Assembly: GCA_963815125.1 (NCBI GenBank)
Contig: CAWFFM010000010.1
Location: 62,001-126,000, forward strand
DNA from: Actinocatenispora sp963815125
GTDB taxonomy: Bacteria > Actinomycetota > Actinomycetes > Mycobacteriales > Micromonosporaceae
Direction of reading: 5' to 3'
DNA: 64,000 nt
The notes beneath the pieces were generated by a model, which was not told the DNA's origin, made no database searches, and worked only from the letters and a program-made list of their open reading frames with translations. The first letter of the stretch is position 1; each line of letters starts with the position of its first letter. Below, piece after piece: positions 51,438-59,567 of this stretch. The position numbers and the translations under genes were made by a program.

Positions 51438-51721
51438 CCGCCCCGCCCGCTCGGCACCGCGGCCCTGTGGTCGCCGGCAGCGCCGGCCACCCTCGGCTGC
51501 GTTCGGTAGCCATACCACAACTCTGCGAATTTGACGGTTGCTATGGCCGGAACATGGCCGACTTGATACTGACCCGACAGGGCACACTGGGCGGTTCAAG
51601 CTACCGTGGCGTTAGCCACGCGGCTGGGTGAACACCTGCTTCCGGCCGGGATCTGTGGCACGGCTGGCCACTGGGTACAGCGTCCGTGCCCACCGGCCAG
51701 CAGGCCGATCGAGGAGGAGTC

Positions 51722-52588
51722 ATGTCGAACTACGGGCCCCCCGGCGGCGGCTACCCCGGCCAGCCGCAGGATCCCTGGCAGCAGGGTGGGCCACCACCCG
51801 GCCAGGGGGGCTACGGCGCACCGTACGGCCAGGACCCGCAGCAACCGCAGCAGTACGATCAGCAGCCGCAGTACGGGCAGGACCCCAACCAGCAGCCGTA
51901 CGGGCAGGACCCCAACCAGCAGTACGGCGCACCCCAGCAACCCCCGTACGGGCAGCAGCCGCCGCAGTACGGACAGCAGCCGTACGGTGGGGACCCGTAC
52001 GCGCAGCCCGGTCCGATGTCCGGCCCGCCGATGTCGGGTGCGCCGATGTCCGGCGGTGGCATGCCACCGCAGCAGGGCATGGGAGGGCAGCCGCCGTACG
52101 GAAACGGCCCGGGCTGGCAGGGCACCCAGCAGTGGGGCGGTCCGCCGAAGAAGAGCAGGGGCCCGCTGATCGCGATCATCGTGCTGGTCGTCGTGGTCCT
52201 GTTGGGCGGGATCGGCTTCGTCGGCTGGGCGGTACTGGCCGATCACGGCGATCCGAAGCCCCACCCGACCCCGAGCCCGTCCGTCACCTCGGACAGCCCG
52301 TCGCCGTCGGACAGCCCGTCGCCGTCGGATTCGCCGAGTCCCACCGAGAGCAGCGACGCATCCTCGGCAACCGAGGGCCAGTGCCTCAAGAACAACGGCA
52401 CCGACAGCTCGCCCGATCTGGTCGTCACCGACTGCACCTCGGGCACCTACAAGATCTTGAAGCGCTACGACGGTACGCACGACGTCAAGAAGTGCGACAG
52501 CGTCGCCGGCGCCACGAACAACTACTACCTCAAGCACTCAGCGTCGTTGTCCTCGTTGGACTTCGTGCTGTGTCTGCAGAAGCAGTAG
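51722..52588 (+). CDS. LppU/SCO3897-like membrane protein, paralogue 1
   Basis: This 288-residue protein has a Pro/Gln/Gly/Tyr-rich cytoplasmic tail (residues 1-145), one membrane helix (PLIAIIVLVVVVLLGGIGFV), a Ser/Pro-rich linker with SPSDSPSPSD repeats, and a C-terminal domain with four cysteines (GQCLKNN, VVTDCTSG, VKKCDSV, FVLCLQ) and KILKRYDGTHD. The cysteine pattern fits the LppU/SCO3897 domain. Strong GGAGG precedes the ATG. The next gene is a clear paralogue, so a local duplication is likely. Confidence 0.83.
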   Translation: MSNYGPPGGGYPGQPQDPWQQGGPPPGQGGYGAPYGQDPQQPQQYDQQPQYGQDPNQQPYGQDPNQQYGAPQQPPYGQQPPQYGQQPYGGDPYAQPGPMSGPPMSGAPMSGGGMPPQQGMGGQPPYGNGPGWQGTQQWGGPPKKSRGPLIAIIVLVVVVLLGGIGFVGWAVLADHGDPKPHPTPSPSVTSDSPSPSDSPSPSDSPSPTESSDASSATEGQCLKNNGTDSSPDLVVTDCTSGTYKILKRYDGTHDVKKCDSVAGATNNYYLKHSASLSSLDFVLCLQKQ

Positions 52589-52800
52589 AGCCGACCGGAC
52601 CTGGCCGGACCTTCCGGTAGCACCACCATGCCGGCCGTCGGGTGGTCCACCCGGCGGCCGGTGGCACCGGTACCCCACAGGGCGGGTGACCGGGTTGGCT
52701 ACCGTTGCTGTCCAGGTCGAACGGAGTGCTCGGCACGTCGGATCGAGGGCGTGCCCGGCACGTCAGATCGATGGCGTGCGGGAGCACGCGAGGAGGATCG

Positions 52801-53622
52801 ATGTCGCACTACGGACCGCCCGGGGGCAACGGGCCGTACGGTCAGCAGCCTGAAGGCTGGCCGGGGCAGCCGCAACAGGGCCAGCCTCCCTACCCGGGGC
52901 AGTCGGATCCGTTCTCCGGCCGGCCGGAGCCCTATCAAGGGCAGCCGCACACCGGCGGTTTCGGTTCCGCCCCGGCCGAGCAGGATCCGTTCGGCGGGCG
53001 GATGCCGGACCGGATGGGCGGGCAGCCGTCCGGCGACCAGTTCGGCGGGCCTCCGGGTGACCAGTTCGGCGCACCCTTCGGCGGGCCCGGGCCGGGTGGG
53101 CCGGGAATGGGCGGGCCGGCAATGGGCGGGCCGGGACCCGGTGGACCGTTCGACCAGCCGCCGCAGGCCCCGGACAGCCCGCCGCAGTGGGACGGCGGAC
53201 ACGCGCCGCCGAAGAAGAGCAAGACGCCGCTGGTGATCATCCTGATCGTCGTACTGGTACTGGTCGGTGGCGGTGGCGCCGGTTGGTACTTCCTGCTCGG
53301 ACCCGGCAAGTCGGACAAGACCACGACCGCGGACGACAAGAACAAGCAGTCCGGCGACAAGGGCACGAAGGAGTCCAGCGGGCAGAGTCCGGCGCAGGCC
53401 GCCAAGAAGGGTGACTGCGTAGTCCACCAGGGCAGCAACAGCGTGAAGCCGGTGGACTGCTCGGATCCCCAGTCCTTCAAGATCGTGGACCGGTTCGACG
53501 GGACCACGGACAAGAAGAAGTGCCCGGGGCAGCAGACCAACTACATATATGTGTACAACGACCTGAAGAAGAACAGCCAGGACTTCGTACTCTGCCTGGC
53601 CGCGCAGAAGAGCGGCAAGTAG
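52801..53622 (+). CDS. LppU/SCO3897-like membrane protein, paralogue 2
   Basis: This 273-residue protein has the same plan as its neighbour: a Pro/Gly-rich tail, a membrane helix (TPLVIILIVVLVLVGGGGAG), a Lys-rich linker and a four-cysteine domain (GDCVVHQG, PVDCSDPQ, KKKCPGQ, FVLCLAA) with KIVDRFDGTTD. The cysteines are probably disulfide-bonded outside the cell. AGGAGG precedes the ATG. A 23-bp imperfect direct repeat (GGCACGTCRGATCGAKGGCG) lies at about 52733-52780 just upstream and could be regulatory. A strong hairpin follows the gene. Confidence 0.83.
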   Translation: MSHYGPPGGNGPYGQQPEGWPGQPQQGQPPYPGQSDPFSGRPEPYQGQPHTGGFGSAPAEQDPFGGRMPDRMGGQPSGDQFGGPPGDQFGAPFGGPGPGGPGMGGPAMGGPGPGGPFDQPPQAPDSPPQWDGGHAPPKKSKTPLVIILIVVLVLVGGGGAGWYFLLGPGKSDKTTTADDKNKQSGDKGTKESSGQSPAQAAKKGDCVVHQGSNSVKPVDCSDPQSFKIVDRFDGTTDKKKCPGQQTNYIYVYNDLKKNSQDFVLCLAAQKSGK

Positions 53623-53647
53623 CCACTGTCGGGCGGGATCTCGCTTC

Positions 53648-53687
53648 ATCTAGGGCTGTCTAGCCGTCAAACTAGACAGCCCTAGAT
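53648..53687. terminator. Perfect 16-bp hairpin terminator
   Basis: ATCTAGGGCTGTCTAG (53648-53663) and CTAGACAGCCCTAGAT (53672-53687) form a perfect stem with the loop CCGTCAAA, followed by CTTTCG. It lies 26 bases after the LppU-like gene. Its lower GC content than the region makes it stand out. Confidence 0.75.
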
Positions 53688-53735
53688 CTTTCGATAGAGC
53701 GTGGCTCTGGCCGTACGGACGGCGGGAGGGGACAG

Positions 53736-54167
53736 ATGGCGTACCCGATCGACGACGCGGTCCGGTACCTGACCGGCAGCTGGTCGCTGCGCCGGCGCAT
53801 CGAGGACCTGTCGCACCAGGTGACCGGGCACTTCCGCGGCACCGCCGAGTTCCGACCCGTCCCGGGCGGCGGTCTGCTGTACCGGGAGAACGGGGAACTG
53901 GAGTTCGGCACCCACCGCGGGCCGGCCTGGCGTGAACTGCGGTATCTGCACGGGTCCGCCGGAGCGCTGCGGGTGGAGTTCGACGACGGACGGTACTTCC
54001 ACGACCTCGACCTGACCTCGGGCCACTGGGCGGTCCGGCATCCCTGCCGGGCCGACCAATACCGGGGCGAGTTCCAGGTGGACGGTCCGGATCAGTGGTG
54101 GCAGGACTGGCGGGTGGACGGTCCGGCCAAGGAGCAACGGCTGCGCACCAGCTTCACCCGGATCTGA
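53736..54167 (+). CDS. DUF6314 family protein
   Basis: This 143-residue protein is a predicted small beta-barrel with YLTGSWSLRRRIEDL, GTAEFRPVPGGGLLYRENGELEF, the FDDGRYFHDLDL strand and the closing WWQDWRVDGPAKEQRLRTSF. These match the DUF6314 family, lipocalin-like in pattern. No signal peptide is present. The function is unknown. It is followed at 50 bases by a wHTH regulator with its own operator. Confidence 0.75.
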   Translation: MAYPIDDAVRYLTGSWSLRRRIEDLSHQVTGHFRGTAEFRPVPGGGLLYRENGELEFGTHRGPAWRELRYLHGSAGALRVEFDDGRYFHDLDLTSGHWAVRHPCRADQYRGEFQVDGPDQWWQDWRVDGPAKEQRLRTSFTRI

Positions 54168-54188
54168 GCCCGACACCCGTGGCCACCG

Positions 54189-54219
54189 ATGTTTGCAAAG
54201 CTGCTAGCTTTGCAAACAT
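54189..54219. promoter_or_regulatory. Operator palindrome overlapping the wHTH start codon
   Basis: ATGTTTGCAAAGCT (54189-54202) and AGCTTTGCAAACAT (54206-54219) form a perfect 14-bp inverted repeat around GCT. The right arm runs into the ATG at 54218. It is the likely binding site of the regulator encoded immediately downstream. Confidence 0.7.
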
Positions 54220-54799
54220 GGCGCAGGATCGGAAACCGATCGGGCCCCCGACTCCGGCGACGGGCCCGGACAACGTACTGGCCCATCCGGTACGCGCCGC
54301 GCTGCTGGAACTCGTCACCGAACTGGGCACCGTCACCTCGACCGAAGCGGCCCGCCGGCTCGGTCACAGCTCCGGGCTCTGTTCCTTCCACCTGCGGCAA
54401 CTCGCCCGGTACGGCTACCTGGAGGAAGCGCCCGGGGCCCATGGCCGGGTACGGCCCTGGCAACTCCCTGCCACGCGCACCGGTAGCCCGGGTCCCTGCG
54501 CCGCTGCCCCGGCCGCGCCGCTGGACGTACTGGCCCGGGAACTGGAGGACGAGGGTTACCGGCGTTGGCTGCAGCACCGCGCGGAGGCGCCGGCCCACTG
54601 GCGGTCCGACGCCGCGGACAGCGCGGTGCTCTACCTGACGCCCGACGAACTCGGCCAGGTGGCCGCCGAACTGCGGAACGTACTGCGCCGCTACGCGGTG
54701 CGCGAACATCGACCGGCGGACCGACCGGTGGGTGCCGGTCCGGTCGGCGTCATCACCCGGCTCTTCCCCCTGTTGCCCGACACCCCGCAGCACCAGTGA
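54218..54799 (+). CDS. ArsR-like winged-helix transcriptional regulator
   Basis: This 193-residue protein has an N-terminal winged helix (VRAALLELVTELGTVTSTEAARRLGHSSGLCSFHLRQLARYGYLEEAPG at residues 25-73) and a C-terminal helical region containing DSAVLYLTPDELGQVAAELRNVLRRY, as in HTH_20-type regulators. The start codon is part of a perfect palindrome, so autorepression is likely. The message would have essentially no leader. Peptide deformylase follows 22 bases downstream and is probably co-regulated. Confidence 0.85.
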   Translation: MAQDRKPIGPPTPATGPDNVLAHPVRAALLELVTELGTVTSTEAARRLGHSSGLCSFHLRQLARYGYLEEAPGAHGRVRPWQLPATRTGSPGPCAAAPAAPLDVLARELEDEGYRRWLQHRAEAPAHWRSDAADSAVLYLTPDELGQVAAELRNVLRRYAVREHRPADRPVGAGPVGVITRLFPLLPDTPQHQ

Positions 54800-54821
54800 A
54801 CATCTCAGGAGACCGCAGACC

Positions 54822-55361
54822 ATGACTGTTCAGGACATCCGTATCTTCGGCGATCCGGTCCTCAAGACACCATGCGAACCGGTCACCACCTTCGGCCGGC
54901 AGACCGCCGAACTCGTCACCGATCTGCTGGAGACCGTCGAGGAACCCGGGCGGGCCGGACTGGCCGCGCCACAGATCGGCGTGGGTGTCCGCGCCTTCAG
55001 CTACAACGTCGAGGACGAGTTCGGCTACGTACTCAACCCGGAGATCGTCGAGCTGGCCGAGGAGTACCACGAGATCGACGAAGGGTGCCTGTCCGTACCG
55101 GGACTGTGGTTTCCGACCCGCCGGGCCGTACGGGCGATCTGCCGTGGCGTCGACCTGCGTAACGAACCGGTCGTGGTCCGCGGCACCGGCGTCATGGCGC
55201 AGTGTCTGCAGCACGAGACGGACCATCTGAACGGAATGCTCTACCTGGACCGCCTGGAGACGCCGCAACGGCGCGAGGCGATGCGGCAGGTCCGGCAGGC
55301 CGACTGGTTCCTGCCCGGTGGCGCCACCCAGCCCACCGGCGCGCCGTGGCGGATCGGCTGA
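54822..55361 (+). CDS. def: Peptide deformylase
   Basis: This 179-residue enzyme removes the N-formyl group from new proteins. The three motifs are RAGLAAPQIG, EGCLSVPG (metal Cys) and QHETDHLNGMLY (the HExxH metal site). AGGAG lies 11 bases upstream of the ATG. Being coupled to an autorepressed regulator and set apart from fmt, it may be an accessory or stress-induced deformylase rather than the only one, which is an inference. Confidence 0.93.
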   Translation: MTVQDIRIFGDPVLKTPCEPVTTFGRQTAELVTDLLETVEEPGRAGLAAPQIGVGVRAFSYNVEDEFGYVLNPEIVELAEEYHEIDEGCLSVPGLWFPTRRAVRAICRGVDLRNEPVVVRGTGVMAQCLQHETDHLNGMLYLDRLETPQRREAMRQVRQADWFLPGGATQPTGAPWRIG

Positions 55362-55367
55362 CGTACG

Positions 55368-55586
55368 TCAGGCCGGTCGTACCCGGGTCGCGCGGTAGTG
55401 GTAGCCGTCCTGTTCGGCCGACTCGAACTCGAACGTCACCGGCTGGCCGATGGCGAGCTCGCGGTAACCGTCCATCTCCAGTACCGAGAAGTGCACCCAC
55501 GCGGGTTCACCCTCGGGCAGCGCATCCGAGGCAACCAGACCCCAGCCCTGCTCGGAATCGAAGTACGTGACCGTACCGTCAACCAC
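55368..55586 (-). CDS. Cold-shock-domain protein
   Basis: This 72-residue protein has the cold-shock RNA-binding fold: MVDGTVTYFDSEQGWGLVAS at the start, VHFSVLEMDGYRELAIGQPV and VTFEFESAEQDGYHYRATRV. The first RNP motif (usually KGFGFI) is altered to QGWGLV, as in the diverged actinobacterial group. It is convergent with def, six bases apart. Confidence 0.82.
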   Translation of the reverse strand: MVDGTVTYFDSEQGWGLVASDALPEGEPAWVHFSVLEMDGYRELAIGQPVTFEFESAEQDGYHYRATRVRPA

Positions 55587-55736
55587 GGTGCCCCCACTGC
55601 CGACCTTCTCAGCCTCTACCGCAGATCAGCCTCTACCGCAGATCATGCCAGGCCGTCCGGAGCCGATGGGCACGGACGGCACATACCCGTCATCGGGAAT
55701 GTACCGTCCGTGTTTCACCGTCGGTCGAGCGGTGGT

Positions 55737-56075
55737 CTACCGCTCGGGCAGTTGGGGATACCCTGGCCCGCCCAGGAAACGCTTGCGGGTCTTCTGCAAC
55801 GACTTCGCTGCGGCGTAACCGCTGCCCGCACCGATCAGCAGACCCAGGACGTCAGAGAACGCACCACCGCCGGTGAACGCGATCCCGATCAGCGCACCAA
55901 TGGTGGCCAACACGGCGATCGGCCACCGGCCACGGACAAACTGCGACACCGGCTCGCCGCCGGCCCGCTTCTTCGCGGCCGAGCCGAGTGCCAGGAGATA
56001 ACCGTCATGGCCGAGTGCGACCAGCAGGCCGACCACGGCAACGAGCGTCGCGATGAGGTCGATGATGAAGCCCAT
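55737..56075 (-). CDS. Small membrane protein
   Basis: This 112-residue protein has two predicted hydrophobic hairpins (FIIDLIATLVAVVGLLVALG at the N-terminus; IAVLATIGALIGIAFTGGGA and DVLGLLIGAGSGYAAAKSLQK further on) and a basic C-terminal tail. I do not recognise the family. The start ATG is at 56075, followed upstream by a region of about 540 bases that holds only the second two-hairpin element. Confidence 0.65.
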   Translation of the reverse strand: MGFIIDLIATLVAVVGLLVALGHDGYLLALGSAAKKRAGGEPVSQFVRGRWPIAVLATIGALIGIAFTGGGAFSDVLGLLIGAGSGYAAAKSLQKTRKRFLGGPGYPQLPER

Positions 56076-56226
56076 ACGTCCAGTGTGCGCGCCCCATGCT
56101 CATCCGCCATGGTGGCAGCACCCTGAATCAACCCGGAGTTTCCCCGCTCACCCGACCGCGCAAGCGCGCGCAGACCAAGCCCACCACAGTCACATGAGCA
56201 GCCCAGTCCGCCCCCAACCCCCACGA

Positions 56227-56369
56227 GGGGCATTTCCCCGAATTGGCGTTATGTCCGTTAAGTGAGAGGCGCATTCGGGGAAAATACCCCACTGACCGCA
56301 TCTCCTGGGGCCATTTTCCCCGAAAGTCCAATTCTCCTAAAAGGGCATAACGCCTTTTCGGGGAAAATG
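56227..56369. repeat. Two-hairpin dispersed element, copy 2
   Basis: Hairpin C pairs GGGGCATTTCCCCGAAT (56227-56243) with ATTCGGGGAAAATACCCC (56273-56290), with one bulge and one mismatch. Hairpin D pairs CATTTTCCCCGAAA (56312-56325) with TTTCGGGGAAAATG (56356-56369), perfect over 14 bp. The order and stem types match the element at 21719-21858, and the D loop shares AAAAG followed by GCATAA. It lies in the 56076-56617 gap, which otherwise has no supported gene. Confidence 0.85.
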
Positions 56370-56617
56370 TCACCGCGGGGGCCAGGGGCCCGCAGATACC
56401 AACGCCGCGAACGACAAGGTCCGCAGGCGACAAAGCCCCACCTGGGCAGCGACGACAGGTGGGGCTTGACGGTCCCGCGCGGGGCGCGGAACACCCCACC
56501 CGGACCGTCACGCGATGGCGCAGCCGGCGCACTGAAGGTCCCGCAGGGCTTCAACAGGCCGATCAAGCACCCGCGAAGCCAGCGCCCGCCGAACGAGCGT
56601 CAGCGAGCGAGGCCATG

Positions 56618-57412
56618 TCACGGCGCCAGTACCGAGTACAACTGGTGCGGTGCTTCCTGGACGTGATCAGCCGAGGGCCGACTGACCTCGACCGGGGTGC
56701 CGTAGTTGTGGTACCGGGTCGTCACGGTGGTGCTCGAGGTATTGCCGCTCTTCGGAACGGTGACGGAGACCTGGCTGAGCCGCCCGGCGCTGTCGAGGCT
56801 GGCCTCGAAGGTCACGTTGGACGGGTGCGCGCCGAGCAACTTGAGCAGCGCGGTGGCGTTGCGGTCGCTGCTGGCGGCGTCCTTGCTGAGCTTGTCGACG
56901 TCGATCGTGCCCCGGTACTGGTTGGGCGCGACCTCGGTGGCGGAGTCGATGGCGCTCAGGTACCCGGTGCTGAGGGTCGGGTCGGTGGCCTGAGTCAGTA
57001 CGTTGCCCGGCGCCAGCCGCCCGGTGTCGATGTGCAGCCAGGTACCGGGCTGCTTGGCGATGCCCTTGACGTACAGGTCGGAGCCGAGTACGAGGACCTC
57101 TGCGGCGCCGATCCCGAACGAGCCGTGGATCTTGCCGTGCTTGGTCGTCGGGTCGAACGACCCGTCGATGCGGGCGATTCCCGAGCCGCCCTCGAACTGG
57201 AAGCTCTGGGTGCCGAGCTTGCGCACCGCGCCGGAAAGCTTCCGGGTGATCTTCACCGTCTCTGATCTGCCGGCGGCTGCGGTGCTGCTCGGACTGCTCG
57301 TGCTGCTCGCGCTGGCGCTCGGCGAGCCGCTGGCGTCCGAGCCGGGTGCCTTGCAGGCGACCAGGGTCAGGCCGGCGGTACAGATGGCGGCGACAGCGAT
57401 CATGCGACGCAT
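56618..57412 (-). CDS. LprG/LppX-like lipoprotein
   Basis: This 264-residue protein has a lipoprotein signal peptide with lipobox LVAC, a long Ser/Ala linker and a C-terminal LppX_LprAFG-type domain: FEGGSGIARIDGSFDPTTKHGKIHGSF, VLVLGSDLYVKGIAKQPGTWLHID and YRGTIDVDKL. The family carries lipids or glycolipids across the cell wall region. ATG at 57412 is chosen because GAGGAG lies six bases upstream. Confidence 0.82.
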   Translation of the reverse strand: MRRMIAVAAICTAGLTLVACKAPGSDASGSPSASASSTSSPSSTAAAGRSETVKITRKLSGAVRKLGTQSFQFEGGSGIARIDGSFDPTTKHGKIHGSFGIGAAEVLVLGSDLYVKGIAKQPGTWLHIDTGRLAPGNVLTQATDPTLSTGYLSAIDSATEVAPNQYRGTIDVDKLSKDAASSDRNATALLKLLGAHPSNVTFEASLDSAGRLSQVSVTVPKSGNTSSTTVTTRYHNYGTPVEVSRPSADHVQEAPHQLYSVLAP

Positions 57413-57634
57413 GGTCATCTCCTCGTGGGTCTGCGGACCCGACCGCGGTGAGATACCTGACGGGCCGCCTGGGCGGACCATGTATCCCAAAGGTTCAGCA
57501 GGTCGGTACCCACCCGGCTGGCTGTTGATGCATCTACCGGATTACAGACTATCCGCCCAATACAATCCGCCAACAGCCCAGTACACCTGGTCAGTGGAGT
57601 ACAGCTGGCGTCAATTCATTGAGCTGCGGAGACG

Positions 57635-57669
57635 CCGGATGCCGGGTGGGGTCACCACCCGGCATCCGG
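57635..57669 (-). terminator. Terminator hairpin after rplI
   Basis: CCGGATGCCGGGTGG (57635-57649) and CCACCCGGCATCCGG (57655-57669) form a perfect 15-bp stem with the loop GGTCA, 19 bases downstream of the rplI stop on the minus strand. It probably ends the rpsF operon transcript. Confidence 0.7.
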
Positions 57670-57687
57670 TTCGTGCGGTTCGTACGG

Positions 57688-58137
57688 CTACTTGGACTCG
57701 ACCACGTCGAGGTTGACGGTCGCCGCCACCTCGGGGTGCAGCCGGACCTTGACCTGGTAGTTGCCGAGCGACTTGATGTGGCCCGACATCTGCAGACGTC
57801 GACGGTCCAGTTCAGGGCCGCCGGCGGCCTTGACGGCCGCCACGATCTCGGCCGGGGTGACCGAACCGAACAGGCGACCACCATCGCCGGCCCGCTCGGT
57901 CAGGGTGACCTTGAGGGTCTCCAGCGCCGTCTTGACCTCTTGGGCCTGGTCGACGCTGCGGATCTCACGGGCGTCCCTGGCCCGCTTGATCGAGGTGACC
58001 TGCTTCTCGGCGCCACGGCTCCAGAGGATCGCGTAGCCCTGCGGCAGCAGGAAGTTGCGGCCGTAACCGGCCTTCACCTCAACGATGTCGCCCGGGGAAC
58101 CGACCCCCGAGACCTCCTGGGTAAGGATGATCTTCAC
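57688..58137 (-). CDS. rplI: 50S ribosomal protein L9
   Basis: This 149-residue protein has the L9 N-terminal signature MKIILTQEVSGVGSPGDIVEVKAGYGRNFLLPQGYA, the connecting helix and the C-terminal RNA-binding domain. Its length is standard. It is last in the rpsF-ssb-rpsR-rplI operon, 11 bases after rpsR, and is followed by a strong hairpin. Confidence 0.97.
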   Translation of the reverse strand: MKIILTQEVSGVGSPGDIVEVKAGYGRNFLLPQGYAILWSRGAEKQVTSIKRARDAREIRSVDQAQEVKTALETLKVTLTERAGDGGRLFGSVTPAEIVAAVKAAGGPELDRRRLQMSGHIKSLGNYQVKVRLHPEVAATVNLDVVESK

Positions 58138-58148
58138 GTCGCCCCTCC

Positions 58149-58388
58149 TCAGCGGCTCTGCGCCGAGTAGGGCAGCAGCGCCATCTCGCGGGCGTTCTTG
58201 ATCGCGCGGGCGATCTGCCGCTGCTGCTGTGCGTTGACACCGGTGACCCGGCGGGCCCGGATCTTGCCGCGGTCCGAGACGAACTTCCGGAGCAGCGCGG
58301 TGTCCTTGTAGTCGACGTAGGTGATCTTCTCCTTGTCGAGAGGATTCACCTTCTTCTTCGGCTTGCGTAGTGACGCAGGCTTCGCCAT
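58149..58388 (-). CDS. rpsR: 30S ribosomal protein S18
   Basis: This 79-residue protein has the S18 core ITYVDYKDTALLRKFVSDRGKIRARRVTGV and QQQRQIARAIKNAREMALLPY. It lacks the cysteines of zinc-binding S18 paralogues, so it looks like the zinc-independent (C-minus) form or simply the common actinobacterial variant. ATG 58388 (MAKPASLRK) is the normal start; an in-frame GTG at 58409 is also possible. Confidence 0.96.
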   Translation of the reverse strand: MAKPASLRKPKKKVNPLDKEKITYVDYKDTALLRKFVSDRGKIRARRVTGVNAQQQRQIARAIKNAREMALLPYSAQSR

Positions 58389-58454
58389 CTCAGTCTTGCC
58401 TTTCACCATGCGGTACCGGCGGCGTCACGGAGGAGCGCTCCGCGACCCGCTCGG

Positions 58455-58979
58455 CTAGAACGGGGGCTCGTCGTCAAAGCTGCTGTTGCCGCCACCGGAA
58501 CGGCTCGCGCCGGCCGGGGTGGCAGAGGCCCACGGGTCGTCGGCCGGTGCGCCGCCGGAACCGCCGGAACCACCGGAGGAACCGAACCCGCCACCACCGC
58601 CGCCACCGCTGCTCCGGGACATCTTCTGCACCTTGGCGGTCGCGTACCGCAGCGAGGGGCCGATCTCGTCGACCTCCAACTCGATGACGGTGCGCTTCTC
58701 GCCCTCCCGAGTCTCGTACGACCGCTGCTTGAGCCGGCCCTGCACGATGACCCGGCTGCCACGCTGCAACGACTCAGCGACGTTTTCCGCCGCCTGCCGC
58801 CACACCGAGCAGGTCAGGAACAGTGCCTCGCCGTCCTTCCACTCGCCGGACTGGCGGTCGAAGGTGCGCGGCGTGGAGGCGATCCGGAAACTGGCGACCG
58901 CCGCTCCGGAGTTGGTGAACCGCAGCTCTGGGTCGTTGACCAGATTGCCAACGACCGTGATGATCGTCTCTCCTGCCAT
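58455..58979 (-). CDS. ssb: Single-stranded DNA-binding protein
   Basis: This 174-residue protein has the OB fold (ITVVGNLVNDPELRFTNSGAAVASFRIAST, VSLFL-like core LFLTCSVWRQAAENVAESLQRGSRVIVQGRL), a Gly/Ser-rich linker with a run of seven Gly, and the conserved acidic tail DDEPPF that binds partner proteins. It is the replication SSB encoded between rpsF and rpsR. Confidence 0.97.
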   Translation of the reverse strand: MAGETIITVVGNLVNDPELRFTNSGAAVASFRIASTPRTFDRQSGEWKDGEALFLTCSVWRQAAENVAESLQRGSRVIVQGRLKQRSYETREGEKRTVIELEVDEIGPSLRYATAKVQKMSRSSGGGGGGGFGSSGGSGGSGGAPADDPWASATPAGASRSGGGNSSFDDEPPF

Positions 58980-59047
58980 GACTCACTCCTCACACTCGGG
59001 TTACAGACTCGCACCAGGGTGCGACGAAAACCGCGAGCAGGTCGGTA

Positions 59048-59338
59048 TCAGTGAAGTTCGGGGCGGAGGACCTTGGTACGCAGCACCGACTCGTTGAGCC
59101 GCAGCTGCCGGTCGAGCTCGGCCACCGCGGCAGGCTCGGCCTGCAGATCGATGACGGCGTAGATGCCCTCGGTCTTCTTGTCGATCTCGTACGCGAGTCG
59201 GCGCCGGCCCCACACGTCGGTCTTCTCGACGGAACCGCCCGAAGTGCGGATCACGTTGAGGTACTGGTCGAGCGACGGTGCGACGGTGCGCTCCTCAAGA
59301 TCAGAATCGAGGATCACCATGACTTCGTAGTGACGCAA
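59048..59338 (-). CDS. rpsF: 30S ribosomal protein S6
   Basis: The 96-residue protein has RHYEVMVILDSDLEERTVAPSLDQYL, VEKTDVWGRRRLAYEIDKKTEGIYAVIDL and LNESVLRTKVLRPE. No ATG precedes the RHYEVM core, so TTG at 59338 is taken as start; a GTG at 59350 would add four residues and lies right at a GGGGGG tract. It heads the rpsF-ssb-rpsR-rplI operon. Confidence 0.95.
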   Translation of the reverse strand: MRHYEVMVILDSDLEERTVAPSLDQYLNVIRTSGGSVEKTDVWGRRRLAYEIDKKTEGIYAVIDLQAEPAAVAELDRQLRLNESVLRTKVLRPELH

Positions 59339-59567
59339 GACTGCTCTCACCCCCCTGTGGACTAAGGCGGCCACGGAATTTCCGTGGCAGAGGGTCTGCG
59401 TCGTCCGACACGAAACCGCGGGCACGGACCCGCGGTCAGAAGGTCGAACTGTCAAACAGTAACAGCCGCGGGGCGCCCGTTCCCAATCCTTACTGGGTGG
59501 GACCTGGGGAGGAACGACCACACCGATGAGGTGGCAGCGAGCGCCCCGCGGAGCTGAGGAGATTCGG

